A stretch of DNA of 64,000 nucleotides from Magnolia sinica (lineage: Eukaryota > Streptophyta > Magnoliopsida > Magnoliales > Magnoliaceae): NCBI RefSeq assembly GCF_029962835.1, contig NC_080582.1:15942032-16006031 (forward strand), given 5' to 3'. A program made the position numbers and the translations under genes. This document shows, one piece after another, positions 44,712 through 58,020 of the stretch. How positions within the stretch are numbered: the stretch's first letter is position 1; the number at the start of each line of letters is the position of its first letter. The notes under the pieces are model-generated. The model worked only from the letters and a program-made list of their open reading frames with translations, was not told the DNA's origin and did no database searches.

Positions 44712-44815
44712 GAAGTTGAAGAGGTGATTTGGGTGTGTGTTGTATAGTGTGTTAGTGGGCAGGGGAAGGGTATGTGTGAAATCGAGGTGTGTGTAATTGA
44801 GTGTTTTGTGTCTAA
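44461..44815. repeat. TG/GA microsatellites with a 148-bp tandem duplication
   Basis: GA runs at 44519-44559 and 44663-44708, each followed by the same about 105-bp text (GATGCAGATGTTGAAGAGGT..., GTGTGTGTAATTGAGTG). The second copy has small differences. One unit was duplicated, probably by slippage or unequal exchange within GA. Confidence 0.9.
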
Positions 44816-45121
44816 ATGTAAATCAATGCAGCTGCTCCATTTGGATTGCTGTTGCTAGTTGATTACGGTAGTTGTTGCAGACGCCTCTGTTTGGACAGTT
44901 TTAGCTGATGTTGGTTGGAATGGGAAAGCTGTTCCTGCTGAAGTTTGGAGTGTGATCAGCTGCATATGGATGCAGCTCTTTCGGTTGGATTTGGATAAAT
45001 CTGGATTTGGGTTTTTAGCTGAAGCATTTTCTCTTCAAATCCAGGAGCTAGATGATGAAGTATTAATGGAGAATCAGAGTTAGAATGTGCTCGGTGTTGC
45101 CAAGTCGGAGTAAGGCTGTAG

Positions 45122-45496
45122 TGGTTATTCTCAGAGTTGTGTTCCGGTGAACCTGCTAGCAATTCTGGATGGTTCTGGGTCTGATCCTCTAAATTGCTCT
45201 GTTTGATCATCGTCCTCTGCTCCTGTTATGCTGTGAGGGTAGTTGCTGTTGCTATGCCTGTTTGCTTCAGCTGCTGCAGCTGCTTCTGGTTTTGCTAGAC
45301 ATCTTCATTCTTCAACCTCCTTGCCGCTGTCTTGAAGACTACAATTTTGTCTGTGACTTCGCCTATGACTTTTGCAAGGCCATTATATATAAAAATATTT
45401 TTGTAAATAAATATCTTTAAATTTAATTATATGTTCACATAACAAATAGTTCAGTATATATTTTGTGATGTTATCAGCATTGCTTGTCACACTGGT
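45122..45496 (+). repeat. Flank block delta, copy 1
   Basis: Matches 60463-60721 and then 62389-62508. In copy 2 the block is interrupted by the insertion at 60722-62388. Ends where gypsy element G begins. Confidence 0.8.
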
Positions 45497-45664
45497 TGTG
45501 ACTCATACTAACACAGCATGAAACAGAAAAAAGGATTAGACCAACGTCAAAATCCTACAAACCAGAGAGAAGATTCTCAAAAGGACAAGAGGTAAATTTT
45601 ATTAAATGAAAGATATCTCTGCTATTCAGATTACATCTTTATTTATAGAGGAACTGCTAGAATA
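45497..45664 (-). repeat. Probable 3' LTR part of G
   Basis: On the minus strand it reads CTATAAATAAAGATGTAATC (around 45630-45650) followed by a CT-rich segment, and ends in CA at the block delta junction. The LTR start is not defined. Confidence 0.5.
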
Positions 45665-45915
45665 CTAAAATAGGATTAATTGAGAAGGGAATGGAAACGG
45701 ACAGTAATCAAGCCTACAATCAAGGCATAGATTGATTCTGACTTATTTATTAACAAATAATACTTTTCTAAAAATAGAGACCCGGCTGTCTTCATCCGAG
45801 AATGGAACCTCCACACAATCAGGGCTCTTGATTTCTGCTAGTGCTTCCGTGCCTTTTGATTGGACCGTTGGCGTTCCAATAGCTCCATGAAGTCTTCTGC
45901 CATTTGTCCTACATC
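45665..45915 (-). repeat. 251-bp direct repeat, left of E2
   Basis: About 95% identical and exactly equal in length to 53870-54120. Both are G-derived (3' part after the integrase). The right copy is continuous with the G coding region; the left with the G LTR. Confidence 0.93.
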
Positions 45916-48088
45916 GGTGTAAGACCGAGGTCGAATCCACAGGGACTGAAACCTGTACGTTTCCTGAAACTAGGTAGAACTAGAACTGGTCTAAGATGCG
46001 ATCTAAAACAAATAGAATTTTAAGGAATAATTGTCTAAAACTTAAGTAATTCAGAGGAAGGAAACTAGGGATTCAGAGGATCCACTTGTAGAGATCAGGG
46101 AGAAATTATGCCTGCTTCAGAAATCATGGAATTTAACTAGACTTCCTTTGATATAGTTTTCAAGAGGTGAAGGGTATATGAATTAGAATGGATTCCATCA
46201 TCTAACCATGCCCAGGAGACAAAGCAAACAACAGGATTAAACTAATTACCGACCAATCAAATGTACATGAAAGTTAGGAAGGGTACTATCATCCTACCAT
46301 GCCCATGGAGCAATGATGAACAACAGGGCTTCCTGACTTCATAAACATAAAAAGGGGAAAGAAATATTCAAAGCCATTACAAACCCATTGTAATTTCAGT
46401 CACAACAGACCATTAAAGACTAAGAAAAATATTCCTTATAATAATCAACTAAATCAAATTCAGTTTATGAATTTTAAAGGCACAAAGTAGAATCTCCCAT
46501 CTCTCTACAGGCTTCACCTCTTAGCCCTAGCTAAGAGGTTTAGCCACACATGAATGGGCTAACTTAAAAATCAACAACAGAAGAAGGAGAAAGGAAAAAG
46601 GAAAACAACCAGGTCCAGGTCCAGCCCAAGCCTTCAGCAGCCCCTCCTTCTAATGCTTCCTCCACATGCTCATCTCCAAAACCGAGCTCACGTGCCGCCA
46701 TGCCTCAACTGAGCTCCCTCTCACCAAGCTCAGCTCACGCCCTGAAAAACCAAGCCAAGCTCCACACGATCTCAGCAACCCAAGCCACGTCCAGCCCTCA
46801 CGTTCCCTCCACACTCCCCGTTTCAGCCGCTGCTCCTCCTCTCTCCCTTTATAGAACTCGTCGGACCCGAATTTCCCCACTCTAGGCGGAAGTCTTCCGC
46901 ACAAGAGAACGTGTTGGAGTCGGAATAAGAAAACTTTCGTAGCAACAAGCGGAGGACCTGCGATCAACCCACGTTTGGCTTGAGATTTTGGACGACTGAT
47001 CGTCCAAGATCAGAATCGGACTTCTTGGAGGTGGTCACGGCTCCCTGTTGATGAGGATGAACGATTTGGATTGCTGATCCGATCACCGTCCTGATCACGG
47101 AACGGCCTGGAAGTCTCGGTTGCGCGTAACAGGGCTTGCGCGGCTCTTGCGCTGGGATGTTGGTGGAGGCCATGAACGATGTTGGAGAGGAAATCCACTC
47201 CGTCAGTTGGATTCGCCTCGGAATTCCGGTTGGAGATGGACGTTTTGGTTGTCCGTTGATGCAGCCCATTGAATTGTAACTCAGCCATCCATCCTGCATT
47301 TAAATAGAGACCCACGCATATATGCGTGTATGGGTTTGGAGAAATCCCTTTTGTACGGTCAGTTGGATCCTCTGGAATGACTGGACGGTTCGGATTGTCG
47401 AAATGAGGCGCGAGTGGGGCCCACATCGAGCGCCTGTCGAAACAGCGTCGGACGCTGTTTCCTTTTTAACAATGAACTTCGGGTCAGCCCGTTTTTTGAC
47501 CGGACTCTCCGTCCGGTGCATTGCTCGTGCACATGTACCCTATGTACATGCAATGTACATATAGGTTCATCGTAATGTTTGAGAGAAATCTGTGCCGTCC
47601 ATCCATTCTGTCATATCTTATAAACCATCCATACCAATTTTGAAGTATATCCAGATATCAGGCGGGCCCCACATAATGATTAAAGGGGCTGATCTGTCCG
47701 TTGGGCCACTTCCACAGTGATCCAGGAGCTGAAATTTTACGTGTACGGTTCATTTATGGTCCTCAGGCCACATATGGAGTTTCGAACTGATCGGATGGTG
47801 GGAACCCTATGATCTTACATTCTGGACACTTTTCAGGCCACTTGAGCTTCAATTCCTCGATTTTCTTGGATCCCTGGCGTGCAAATCTGTCAATCTTGGT
47901 CTCCTAGGGTCTGTCACTTGCCTGGGTGACTTTAGATTGTTAAATCCATGCTTTTAGTACCCTTTTCCAGTCCAAGCTCGTGAATACGCCCTGCATCACA
48001 AACATGATTAAATCAGGCCGTTAAACAATACTATGTTTGAAAATTCAGGCAATAACAGGGTCTGATATGCAATATTTGACCCTCAACA
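45916..48088 (-). repeat. E2 3' LTR (left on the map)
   Basis: Intact inner edge (CTCAACA at 48082-48088, i.e. TGTTGAG in element sense); outer edge clipped at TAAGACCGAGGTCG. Contains a TATA-like box on the minus strand. Confidence 0.88.
46847..46855 (-). promoter_or_regulatory. LTR TATA box (E2, left LTR)
   Basis: Minus strand CTATAAAGG within TTCTATAAAGGGAGAGAGG. The right LTR has unrelated sequence at this place. Confidence 0.5.
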
Positions 48089-48114
48089 CAACCCCCAACC
48101 AGCATCTTGCTAGT
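48089..48114 (-). promoter_or_regulatory. Polypurine tract and stem-loop of E2
   Basis: Minus strand ACTAGCAAGATGCTGGT (48098-48114) forms the same stem as in E1 with one G-T pair, followed by TGGGGGTTG and the LTR. Confidence 0.7.
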
Positions 48115-49457
48115 CCCGAGCAAGGTATGCGAAAAATAAATTGAGAATTACAGGACAATTTCTACAAACTCAAGAGATTTATGTAAAACAATTCAGATAC
48201 TCGAATTCTAAGATTCATGAATGTTGGCATTACTTTCTCCTGGAATTAAGCGCATGGTACTTCATAATCAAGCTCAAATATTAATCCATTAATTAGAATG
48301 ATTCTAAATATTGAATTCCATGGGTGTATCGTGTAATCTCGGCTTATCATTAAGGTTCATTTCTTAATTTCATGATATTATCGGTAAACACTAAGATAAT
48401 TCATGATAACCAACACCTAACTCAAAGCTTGATTCATTCTTCCAGCTTTTGATGATTTTCACACTATGTCAACTTGTTTAAAAGTACAGCCAAGGAGGAG
48501 AATAGAATCTACACCTATAGGGAGCAAACCTATGGTAAAGATCGGACGCCAAAAAGTTTATGAATGTCAACCTTGGGGAATCAAACCTTCACCCGTAGGG
48601 AGCAAACCTATGGTGAAAACCATTCGCCCAATCTTTTCAATTTCTTAAGTTGGTTCCTTTCAAGCTTAGTGATCACCAAATTAATCCTTCAATATCGAAT
48701 GAAACCTTAATGTGTAAGCGAGATGTGACATGTAAAATTAGGATTCAATCAGTGTTTAAAACTTCTAATCATGGATTAATAGTGCTAACTTAACTGTGAA
48801 ATCTAACAATAGTTGAATCCAAGAGTCATCAATTCCAACATCACTTATCTTGTAATTCTAAGTCCAAGATGGCTGTCAAAATCGCTTCGAATTCATACGA
48901 AAGTCTGAAAAATTAAAAAATTTCACAATTTTTGCTTAAGACCAAGAAGGAAACCTAATCTCCCACCCCCAACCAAAAATCTACATTGTCCTCAATGTAA
49001 AAGAAATAAGCATGCAATGCACATGGGACAAAATAAGTAAATGAGAAGTGATGGGAAGATAATACCTGAAAGAATCAAGAGGCTTTCCATAGCTATTTAC
49101 GTAAAAGGGGGTCAGTACAAGAGAGAAACCAACAAAAGTAAAGACAAAATCCTACCTATACCACTTTCGTAGGTGCTCTCAATTGCATTTAGCGTATGCA
49201 ACAAGCCTTTAAACCCCTAGGTTACCCCTAGTAGACGAGTTGTAGTCTCGTGAGGGTTTACGGATAAAGTACAAAGAACAAGGGACTTATGAAGCCCCGA
49301 ACTTGGCTGCGAAAAGATGTTGTGCGAAATTTACTGCGAAAACTAGAATAGTATGAAGCAAACTACCCTAATCCTATGAATGCAGGGAAAAACTACTCGA
49401 TCATACCGCAAGGTTCCTCTTCTGGCCAATATCTTGATAAGTTTCTTAGTAAGTTCC
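48115..49457 (-). other. E2 3' non-coding region
   Basis: No ORF. Carries the repeat pair at 48513-48535 and 48591-48613 (TAGGGAGCAAACCTATGG), 78 bp apart as in E1, and a C-rich block near 48962-48972. At 49200-49250 there is the phrase AAACCCCTAGGTTACCCCTA, matching 10450 in E1 in reverse. Confidence 0.75.
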
Positions 49458-51179
49458 TCAACAGATCATCCAAAAGCCCTTTTTGCAATAGGCTTGGACG
49501 CTCTGGAGTATGACTTTCCAGAGAAACTTATGTGCCTCATAAGAAATTTTCCGTTGAAGTGCTTGAGGTATCCATAGTATATACGATTCACCTGTGACAG
49601 AAGAGGTTTCAACGTTAGTATCCCATAGTGAATCAGAAACTACAGGTAGATAAAGTTTAGAAAACTTCACAAGAAGTAATGTAGTCTCAACACATTCCGA
49701 CGTGTCAGACTTCGGTTCAATTTTCAGCTCCTCCTCCCTTAATGGTAAACATTTAGGATCTGTGGAAGAAGGGGCTTCAAAGTAAGGGTTCTCTCGGTCA
49801 GTGATGACTACCGAGATGTTGTCTTGCAAGGCATTCACTATGTCTCTTATCATGGGATCATTTGAATCTGCAAAGTGTGCCAAACAATCATCAAAAGAGT
49901 TGGGACATTCAGCTAAGGGTGACTCATTTTCCACATTAAAGCTTGTGATGATCTGCCCAAGGAATCCATTGTCTTTAAAGGTAAACGGAGGTGTGCTCTC
50001 TTGCTCCAGCCCTACACAGATAGATTGAAAATCAATAGGGGAAGCATCGATGTGATCACTTTGTTCATTGAAACTACTCAATCGAGGTGTTGAATTGTCA
50101 AATGTGTACAGCTCAGATGGTGGCCTCAACTTAGTGGTTTCAATTTCCAAGGTCGTAGCGAGCAACTCGTCCTTCTCCCGAATCACATCATCATTTAATT
50201 CAGAGGAGTGGTCCAAACATGTTTCACAAGAGTTAGAAGGGTCGATTGTAAGGAGCTCATCCTCTACCTTAAAATCAGACATGTCAGGTGAGGGGAGTGG
50301 CTCATTATGACCGACCACTTCATGTACATCTTGATCATTGACCTGGACCAAACTTGAGATTGATTCTAGGGGACTTTGGGCTGTATATTCATGATCATCA
50401 TCCCAATAAGCATCATCGTCTAATTCCGTACAGTACACACTTGGGATGGGGTCGCTCTCCTCACATTCTACACCTAAGTTCGGTTGAGGTTTGAAAAAAC
50501 TAACCTCTACGTCATCATTGAGATCCTGTGTGTCATGTGAGGAAAGTGTGTCATCATCACTGTATTTGAAAGATACCCACGCATCTTGACCATTCCTTTG
50601 AACAGTCATTGAGATCAACTCATCGGGAAATTGAACCATATGCTCATTGATAGAATCCAACTCCTCATTTATAATTCCAGAGTTCTTCCAAAGCGAGTTA
50701 GGATCACTTTTCTCGCATTGTATTTCTGGAATGAATTGTGGTTGAGATAACCGAGCCTCCTCTATCTTATCAAGGCGCGAATTAAGCGCTTCCAACGATT
50801 TTCTCATTTCCGTGAGATAGGCCAGGCTACGCTGAACTAAATCCTCTTGGATTGTTTCTGGTTGGATATCAATGGTAGGGTATCCAAGAGGGTAATCATT
50901 ATAACATATAGTTGGTTCATCTTCCAAATTTTGATGTTTCCCCTGGTAATAGTCATACTGATCATACATGGGAGAATATGATGGTTGATAATAATCCTCG
51001 TTTCCATAATTACGATCATATACGGCCCTATTAACAGATGGAACATAACGTTTTAGTCGGTTCTCAATGTCTGTTCTTGATGGAGAAAAATCTTGAGGTA
51101 TACGTTGAATTCCACAACCCTCAGGCATTCCCCAATATCTCTTATCCATCTCGGCATATGCACGTACCCACGCTTCCAT
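49458..51179 (-). CDS. Acidic 573-aa protein of unknown function in E2
   Basis: An intact frame on the minus strand, starting MEAWVRAYAEMDKRYWGMPE and ending in TGA at 49458. No gag, zinc knuckle, protease, polymerase or integrase motif is visible. Residues about 75-105 are Tyr/Gln-rich (YYQPSYSPMYDQYDYYQG); a short helix-prone segment follows (AYLTEMRKSLEALNSRLDKI, about 120-140), which could be a coiled coil. The remainder is very acidic, rich in Asp, Glu and Ser with repeated themes such as ELDDDAYWDDDHE, (C/V)E(C/K)(E/S)SDP and SLESISS. The last 40 residues are more basic and hydrophobic. It is the only protein this element could make and has been kept open. Possible roles such as RNA or particle binding are speculation. 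Confidence 0.75.
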   Translation of the reverse strand: MEAWVRAYAEMDKRYWGMPEGCGIQRIPQDFSPSRTDIENRLKRYVPSVNRAVYDRNYGNEDYYQPSYSPMYDQYDYYQGKHQNLEDEPTICYNDYPLGYPTIDIQPETIQEDLVQRSLAYLTEMRKSLEALNSRLDKIEEARLSQPQFIPEIQCEKSDPNSLWKNSGIINEELDSINEHMVQFPDELISMTVQRNGQDAWVSFKYSDDDTLSSHDTQDLNDDVEVSFFKPQPNLGVECEESDPIPSVYCTELDDDAYWDDDHEYTAQSPLESISSLVQVNDQDVHEVVGHNEPLPSPDMSDFKVEDELLTIDPSNSCETCLDHSSELNDDVIREKDELLATTLEIETTKLRPPSELYTFDNSTPRLSSFNEQSDHIDASPIDFQSICVGLEQESTPPFTFKDNGFLGQIITSFNVENESPLAECPNSFDDCLAHFADSNDPMIRDIVNALQDNISVVITDRENPYFEAPSSTDPKCLPLREEELKIEPKSDTSECVETTLLLVKFSKLYLPVVSDSLWDTNVETSSVTGESYILWIPQALQRKISYEAHKFLWKVILQSVQAYCKKGFWMIC

Positions 51180-51858
51180 GGTAGAACCCTAACTCTGAGT
51201 CTAATCCTAGAAAAAAGAAGAATCCTACAGCAATACATAAAGTAAGAGGAGAAGTTAGAAAGATGTTACCAGACTAGAGATTCTTATATTAAGATCCTGC
51301 AAAAGAAAACAACAGAAATTAGTTTCTAAATCTAAGAATTCTAAAGTAATGTTAGTTTTTAAACAAAAAGTCTACAAGTAGAAAATTTCTAAAAATAAAT
51401 TAGGAAACAAAGTTAGATTCTAAAAGAGTTAGAATTAGAAAGTTAATAAAAATAGAAAGTTAGTTTCTAAAAAGGAAAGTTCCAGAATTAGAAAATTTCT
51501 AAAAATAAAGGAAAGATTAGTTAGTTTCTAAAATTAGAAAGAAACTCTAAAAAAGGAAATAACTAACCAAGTTTCTAAAAACAAAAGAGGAAAGTTTCTA
51601 AAAATAAACTAGTTCCTAAAAATAGAAAAATACTAGAAAATAGAAAATTTCTAAAACTCAAACAATAATTCTAAAAATAGAAAAAATAGAGGAATTAGAA
51701 AGGGATTACCAATTTAGAAGTTATTTCAGGATCCTACAAAACAGGAAAACAGGTTAGTTTATAAAAATAAAATAAAAACTTTTAACCTAAAGTTAGTAAA
51801 ATCCTAATCTTAACCTAATTCTAAAGCTAATTAATTTCAGAAAAACATAGCCATCAAT
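51180..51858 (-). other. E2 untranslated leader
   Basis: Runs of TTTCTA/TTTTTAG (in element sense) between the primer site and the ORF, as in E1. The composition continues for about 550 bp and has no ORF. Confidence 0.65.
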
Positions 51859-51875
51859 CCCCGGCAACGGCGCCA
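51859..51875 (-). other. Primer-binding site, tRNA-Asp (E2)
   Basis: CCCCGGCAACGGCGCCA on the plus strand, complement of the tRNA-Asp(GTC) 3' end, without mismatch. Six bases separate it from the LTR. Confidence 0.93.
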
Positions 51876-51881
51876 AAAACT

Positions 51882-53869
51882 TGTTCACTCCCCAAGTATA
51901 GGGTTGTGATGTAGTAATAAACTCGGTAAGACCGAGGTCGAATCCACAGGGACTGAAACCTGTACGTTTCCTGAAACTAGGTAGAAATAGAACTAGCCTA
52001 AGATGCGATCTAAATCAAATATAAATTGATGAATAATGGTGAAATAATTATCTAAAACTTAAGTAATTCAGAGGAAGGAAACTAGGGATTCAGAGGATCC
52101 ACTTGTAGAGATCAGGGAGAAATTATGCCTACTTCAGAAATCATGGAATTTAACTAGACTTCCTTTGATATAGTTTTCAAGAGGTGAAGGGTATATGAAT
52201 TAGAATGGATTCCATCATCTAACCATGCCCAGGAGACAAAGCAAACAACAGGATTAAACTAATTACCAACCAATCAACAATGTATGAGGATCAGGAAGGG
52301 TACTGTCATCCTACCATGCCCATGGAGCAATGATGAACAACAGGGCTTCCTGACTTCATAAACATAAAAAGGGGAAAGAAATATTCAAAGCCATTGCAAA
52401 CCCATTGTAATTTCAGTCACAACAGACCATTAAAGACTAAGAAAAATATTCCTTATAATAATCAACTAAATCAAATTCAGTTTATGAATTTTAAAGGCAC
52501 AAAGTAGAATCTCCCATCTCGCTACAGGCTTCACCTCTTAGCCCTAGCTAAGAGGTTTAGCCACACATGAATGGGCTAACTTAAAAATCAACAACAGAAG
52601 AAGGAGAAAGGAAAAAGGAAAACAACCAGGTCCAGGTCCAGCCCAAGCCTTCAGCAGCCCCTCCTTCTAATGCTTCCTCCACATGCTCATCTCCAAAACC
52701 AAGCTCACGTGCCGCCAGTGCCTCAACTGAGCTCCCTCTCACCAAGCTCAGCTCACGCCCTGAAAAACCAAGCCAAGCTCCACACGATCTAGCAACCCAA
52801 GCTTTCTTCCCCAAAGAATCTCCTTCACGTGTCTGCCTCCAGACGACCTCCGTTTGATGCTCCTTATCATTCTCTATCTCCTGTTAAAGCACTCACGACG
52901 GAGACGAATTACCGTCCTCCATGCGCAAGACTTACGCACCATATAGTGTTTTGGAGTCGGAATAAAACAGTTTCCGCAGCAACAGGCGGAGGACCCGCGA
53001 TCAACCCACGTTTGGCTTGAGATTTTGGACGACTGATCATCCAAAATCAAAATCGAACTTCTTGGTGGTGGTCACGGATCCCTGTTGATGAGAATGAACG
53101 ATTTGGATTGCTGATCCGATCACCGTCCTGATCACGGAACGGCCTCGAAGTCCCGGTTGTGCGTAACAGGGCTTGCGCAGTTCTTGCGCTGGGATGTTGG
53201 TGGAGGCCATGAACGATGCTGGAGAGGAAATCCACTCCGTCAGTTGGATTCGCCTCGGAATTCCGGTTGGAGATGGACGGTTTTGGTTGTCCGTTGATGC
53301 GGCCCATTGAATTGCAACTCAGCCGTCCATCCTGCATTTAAACAGAGACCCACGCACATATGCGTGTATGGGTTTGGAGAAACCCCTCTTGTACGGTTGG
53401 TTGGATCCTTTGGAATGACTGGACGGTCCGGATTATCGAAATGAGGCGCAAGTGGGGCCCACATCGAGCGCCTGTCGAAACAGCGTTGGTCGCTGTTTCC
53501 TTGTTAAGGACGGACTTCGGGTCAGCTCGATTTTTGACCGGACTCTCCGTCCGGTGCATTGCTTGTGCACATGTACCCTATGTACATGCAATGTACATAT
53601 GGGTCCATCGTAATGTTCGAGAGAAATCTGTGCCATCCATCCATTCTGTCATATCCTATAAACTGTCCATACCAATTTTGAAGTATATCTAGATATCAGC
53701 GGGCCCCACATAATGATTAAAGGGGCTGATCTGTCCGTTGGGCCACTTCCACAGTGATCTAGGAGCTGAAATTTTATGTGTACGGTTCATTTATGGTCCT
53801 CAGGCCACGTATGGAGTTTCGAACTGATCGGATGGTGGGAACCCTATGATCTTGCATTCTGGACACTTT
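51882..53869 (-). repeat. E2 5' LTR (right on the map)
   Basis: Begins TGTTCACTCC on the plus strand and is clipped at GGACACTTT. About 96% like the left LTR except for a block at 52803-52955 that does not align with 46797-46925. Confidence 0.88.
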
Positions 53870-54113
53870 CTAAAATAGGATTAATTGAGAAAGGAATGGA
53901 AACGGGCAGTAATCAAGCCTACAATCAAGGCATAAATTGATTCTGACTTATTTATTAACAAATAATACTTTTCTAAAAATAGAGACCCGACTGTCTTTAT
54001 CCAAGAATGGAACCTCCACACAATCAGGGTTCTTAATTTCTGGTAGTGCTTCCGTGCCTTTCGATTGGACCGTTGGCGTTCCAATAGTTCCATGAAGTCT
54101 TCTGTGATTTGTC

Positions 54114-54120
<7 letters not shown>
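53870..54120 (-). repeat. 251-bp direct repeat, right of E2
   Basis: See the left copy. It joins without a break to the G coding region at its right. Confidence 0.93.
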
Positions 54121-56429
<2,309 letters not shown>

Positions 56430-57515
56430 CAGGCACGAAAATGGAAGAGCTCCCGGATGAAATTTTCAATCTGACTAGCATGCGGTGCCTGGATCTGTTG
56501 GGAATGGAGCATCTGAAGACGATTGACCGGAGAAATATACATCGGCTTCCAGAAAAATTAAATTGGGATCGTTGTGGCTTGGACTTGATGCATGAACCGC
56601 ACCAAGACAGCAGCAGACGCTGCATCTCGGTCGGTGATGCTGGTGTTTTCAAGTCTTTGGGCAAAAAATCGAGACTTCGGAAATCCTTCTTTCTAAAATT
56701 CCATTTCTTGGTCTGTCCCTGCAAAGGAGGCCGCAAGGATATATATGCTCATTTAAAAAGAAACCGATTTCTCTACCGGCATATTTATTCTCAATTTGAG
56801 GTCTTTGAGTTATGAAAGACTTCTCGAGGTTTGCGGGGGTAAGAATTCCCTGGACGGTGTTATAGGGGTTCTCTCGGTGACAGAATTCTTTCATTTGTAC
56901 GGCAATGCATTTGTTAAGGCACTGTCCGATCTCGGCATGAAGATGGACAACCTTAAAGAATGTTGGATTGAGAAATGCCATCAATTGGAGTATCTGGTTG
57001 TCGGAAGAACGGCAGACATTGATGCAGTGGTCTGTTTAGAGAATCTAAGGGTGTCCGATCTTGCCAAATTAAGAACAGTGTGCCGGGGGGAGTTGGGAAG
57101 AGGGAGCTTCGCATGTCTAAAGAATATATATTTGGAATGTTGTCCGAAGCTCATCAACTTCTTCTCTTCAAGCATTCGGTTACAGAATCTCAAATTACTT
57201 GAAATAAAATTCTGTTGTAGACTGGAGAAGGTTTTTGAAGAAGACAATGTAGCAGGGCAAAATGCATTTCCACAGCTAGTTGATTTACGTCTTTGGGAGC
57301 TACGCAAGCTAAAATGCATTAGTGGTGGCCACTTGCCGATGCTGAAGAAGTTGAAGATTCGAGGATGCCCGATGCTGGAGAAGCTTCCTTTCAATAACAC
57401 AAATGATTCTACAGCAGAAGTCGAGATCCAAGGTGAGCTGAAATGGTGGGAAAGCATAAAATGGGAGGGCAGCATCAAGCCACGCAACATCCATTTCAAA
57501 GAAAGGCGTCCATAA
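56430..57515 (+). pseudogene. NLR copy C: 3' LRR part only
   Basis: Starts in the middle of an LRR (equivalent to 31654 in copy B) and runs to the same C-terminus: MEELPDEIFNLTSMRCLDLL, ..., WWESIKWEGSIKPRNIHFK and the stop. About 97% like B by eye. A 2-bp loss near 56804 (TTTGAGGTCTTTGAG against TTTGAGCCATCTTTGAG) shifts the frame; the rest is open. The Trp codon that is TAG in copy A is CGG here. There is no nucleotide-binding part, promoter or start; the left neighbour is reverse-strand gypsy DNA. A by-product of recombination. Confidence 0.9.
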
Positions 57516-58020
57516 CCAAGTGATTCTTCTCTGCTTAAACACCCATTGTTTACTATGTTATTCTTCTCTTCTTGAACTATTCTAATTCTCTTCAATTATT
57601 TCTGTTATGATGTGGTAGAAAGAAGAGGGTGTTCCATTGGACTTAAATGATTTAATCTTAGTGGCTTCAAATTATAAATTTCAGTAAGAAATTGGATGCA
57701 TTACTTGGCAAATCATACTTCAGCAGTAAGCAAAACTCAGTTTTTCTATTTTTCTGTTATATCAATAAAATTGTATACGGTACGGTAGTGCCCCAACAAT
57801 TTAAATTAAGGAAAAAAAAAAAAAAAACAAGGTATGTATAAGCTAATCACCTCAGCCCAACCAATGGATAGGTCTGCAACTTGGGCCAGGCTCATCCCAA
57901 TCCCGATTGATCCAACTCAATTGTTCCATGTTGGGGATGTTTAATTCTTTATAATATCAATGCTCTTAATCATGTTTATCCAATCCAGAGAAACAGGCAT
58001 GGTTGGATAATAGTTTGGGC
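57516..58020 (+). repeat. Flank block alpha, copy 2
   Basis: Corresponds to 32745-33276, with a small deletion near 57702 and a longer A tract near 57810. At 57988-58020 it holds the single, uninterrupted version of the 33-bp target. Poly(A) signal at 57764-57769. Confidence 0.85.

Larger units (their letters stand above)
43243..45121 (+). mobile_element. LINE-like insertion remnant with GA/TG repeats
   Basis: Absent from the paralogous flank (one junction at about 60462). The flanks TCATTGCTCAG and TTATTCTCAG may be a target duplication. It contains an RNase H relic (43520-43930), then TG/GA-rich tandem DNA (44461-44815) and a short undiagnosed open frame at 44859-45083. No reverse transcriptase and no poly(A) tail was seen. 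Confidence 0.5.
45916..53869 (-). mobile_element. E2: Athila-like LARD-type retrotransposon, minus strand, clipped at both ends
   Basis: LTRs lie at 45916-48088 and 51882-53869. The primer site at 51859-51875 is a perfect complement of the tRNA-Asp end, and the polypurine tract is at 48089-48100. The internal part holds one large ORF (49458-51179) and no gag, protease, reverse transcriptase or integrase. The outer LTR edges are incomplete: the left LTR lacks about 43 bp present at 51882-51924, and the right LTR lacks about 265 bp present at 47824-48088. No 5-bp duplication is possible at these edges; instead 251-bp repeats of G flank it. Confidence 0.88.

Noticed and set aside
44859-45083. 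74-codon frame near flank block delta
   Set aside because: Ordinary composition, no motif, inside an insertion remnant; chance is sufficient.
46666-47564. Several 60-138-codon frames in the E2 LTRs
   Set aside because: They lie in LTR DNA, occur on both strands, and the two LTR copies do not preserve the same proteins.
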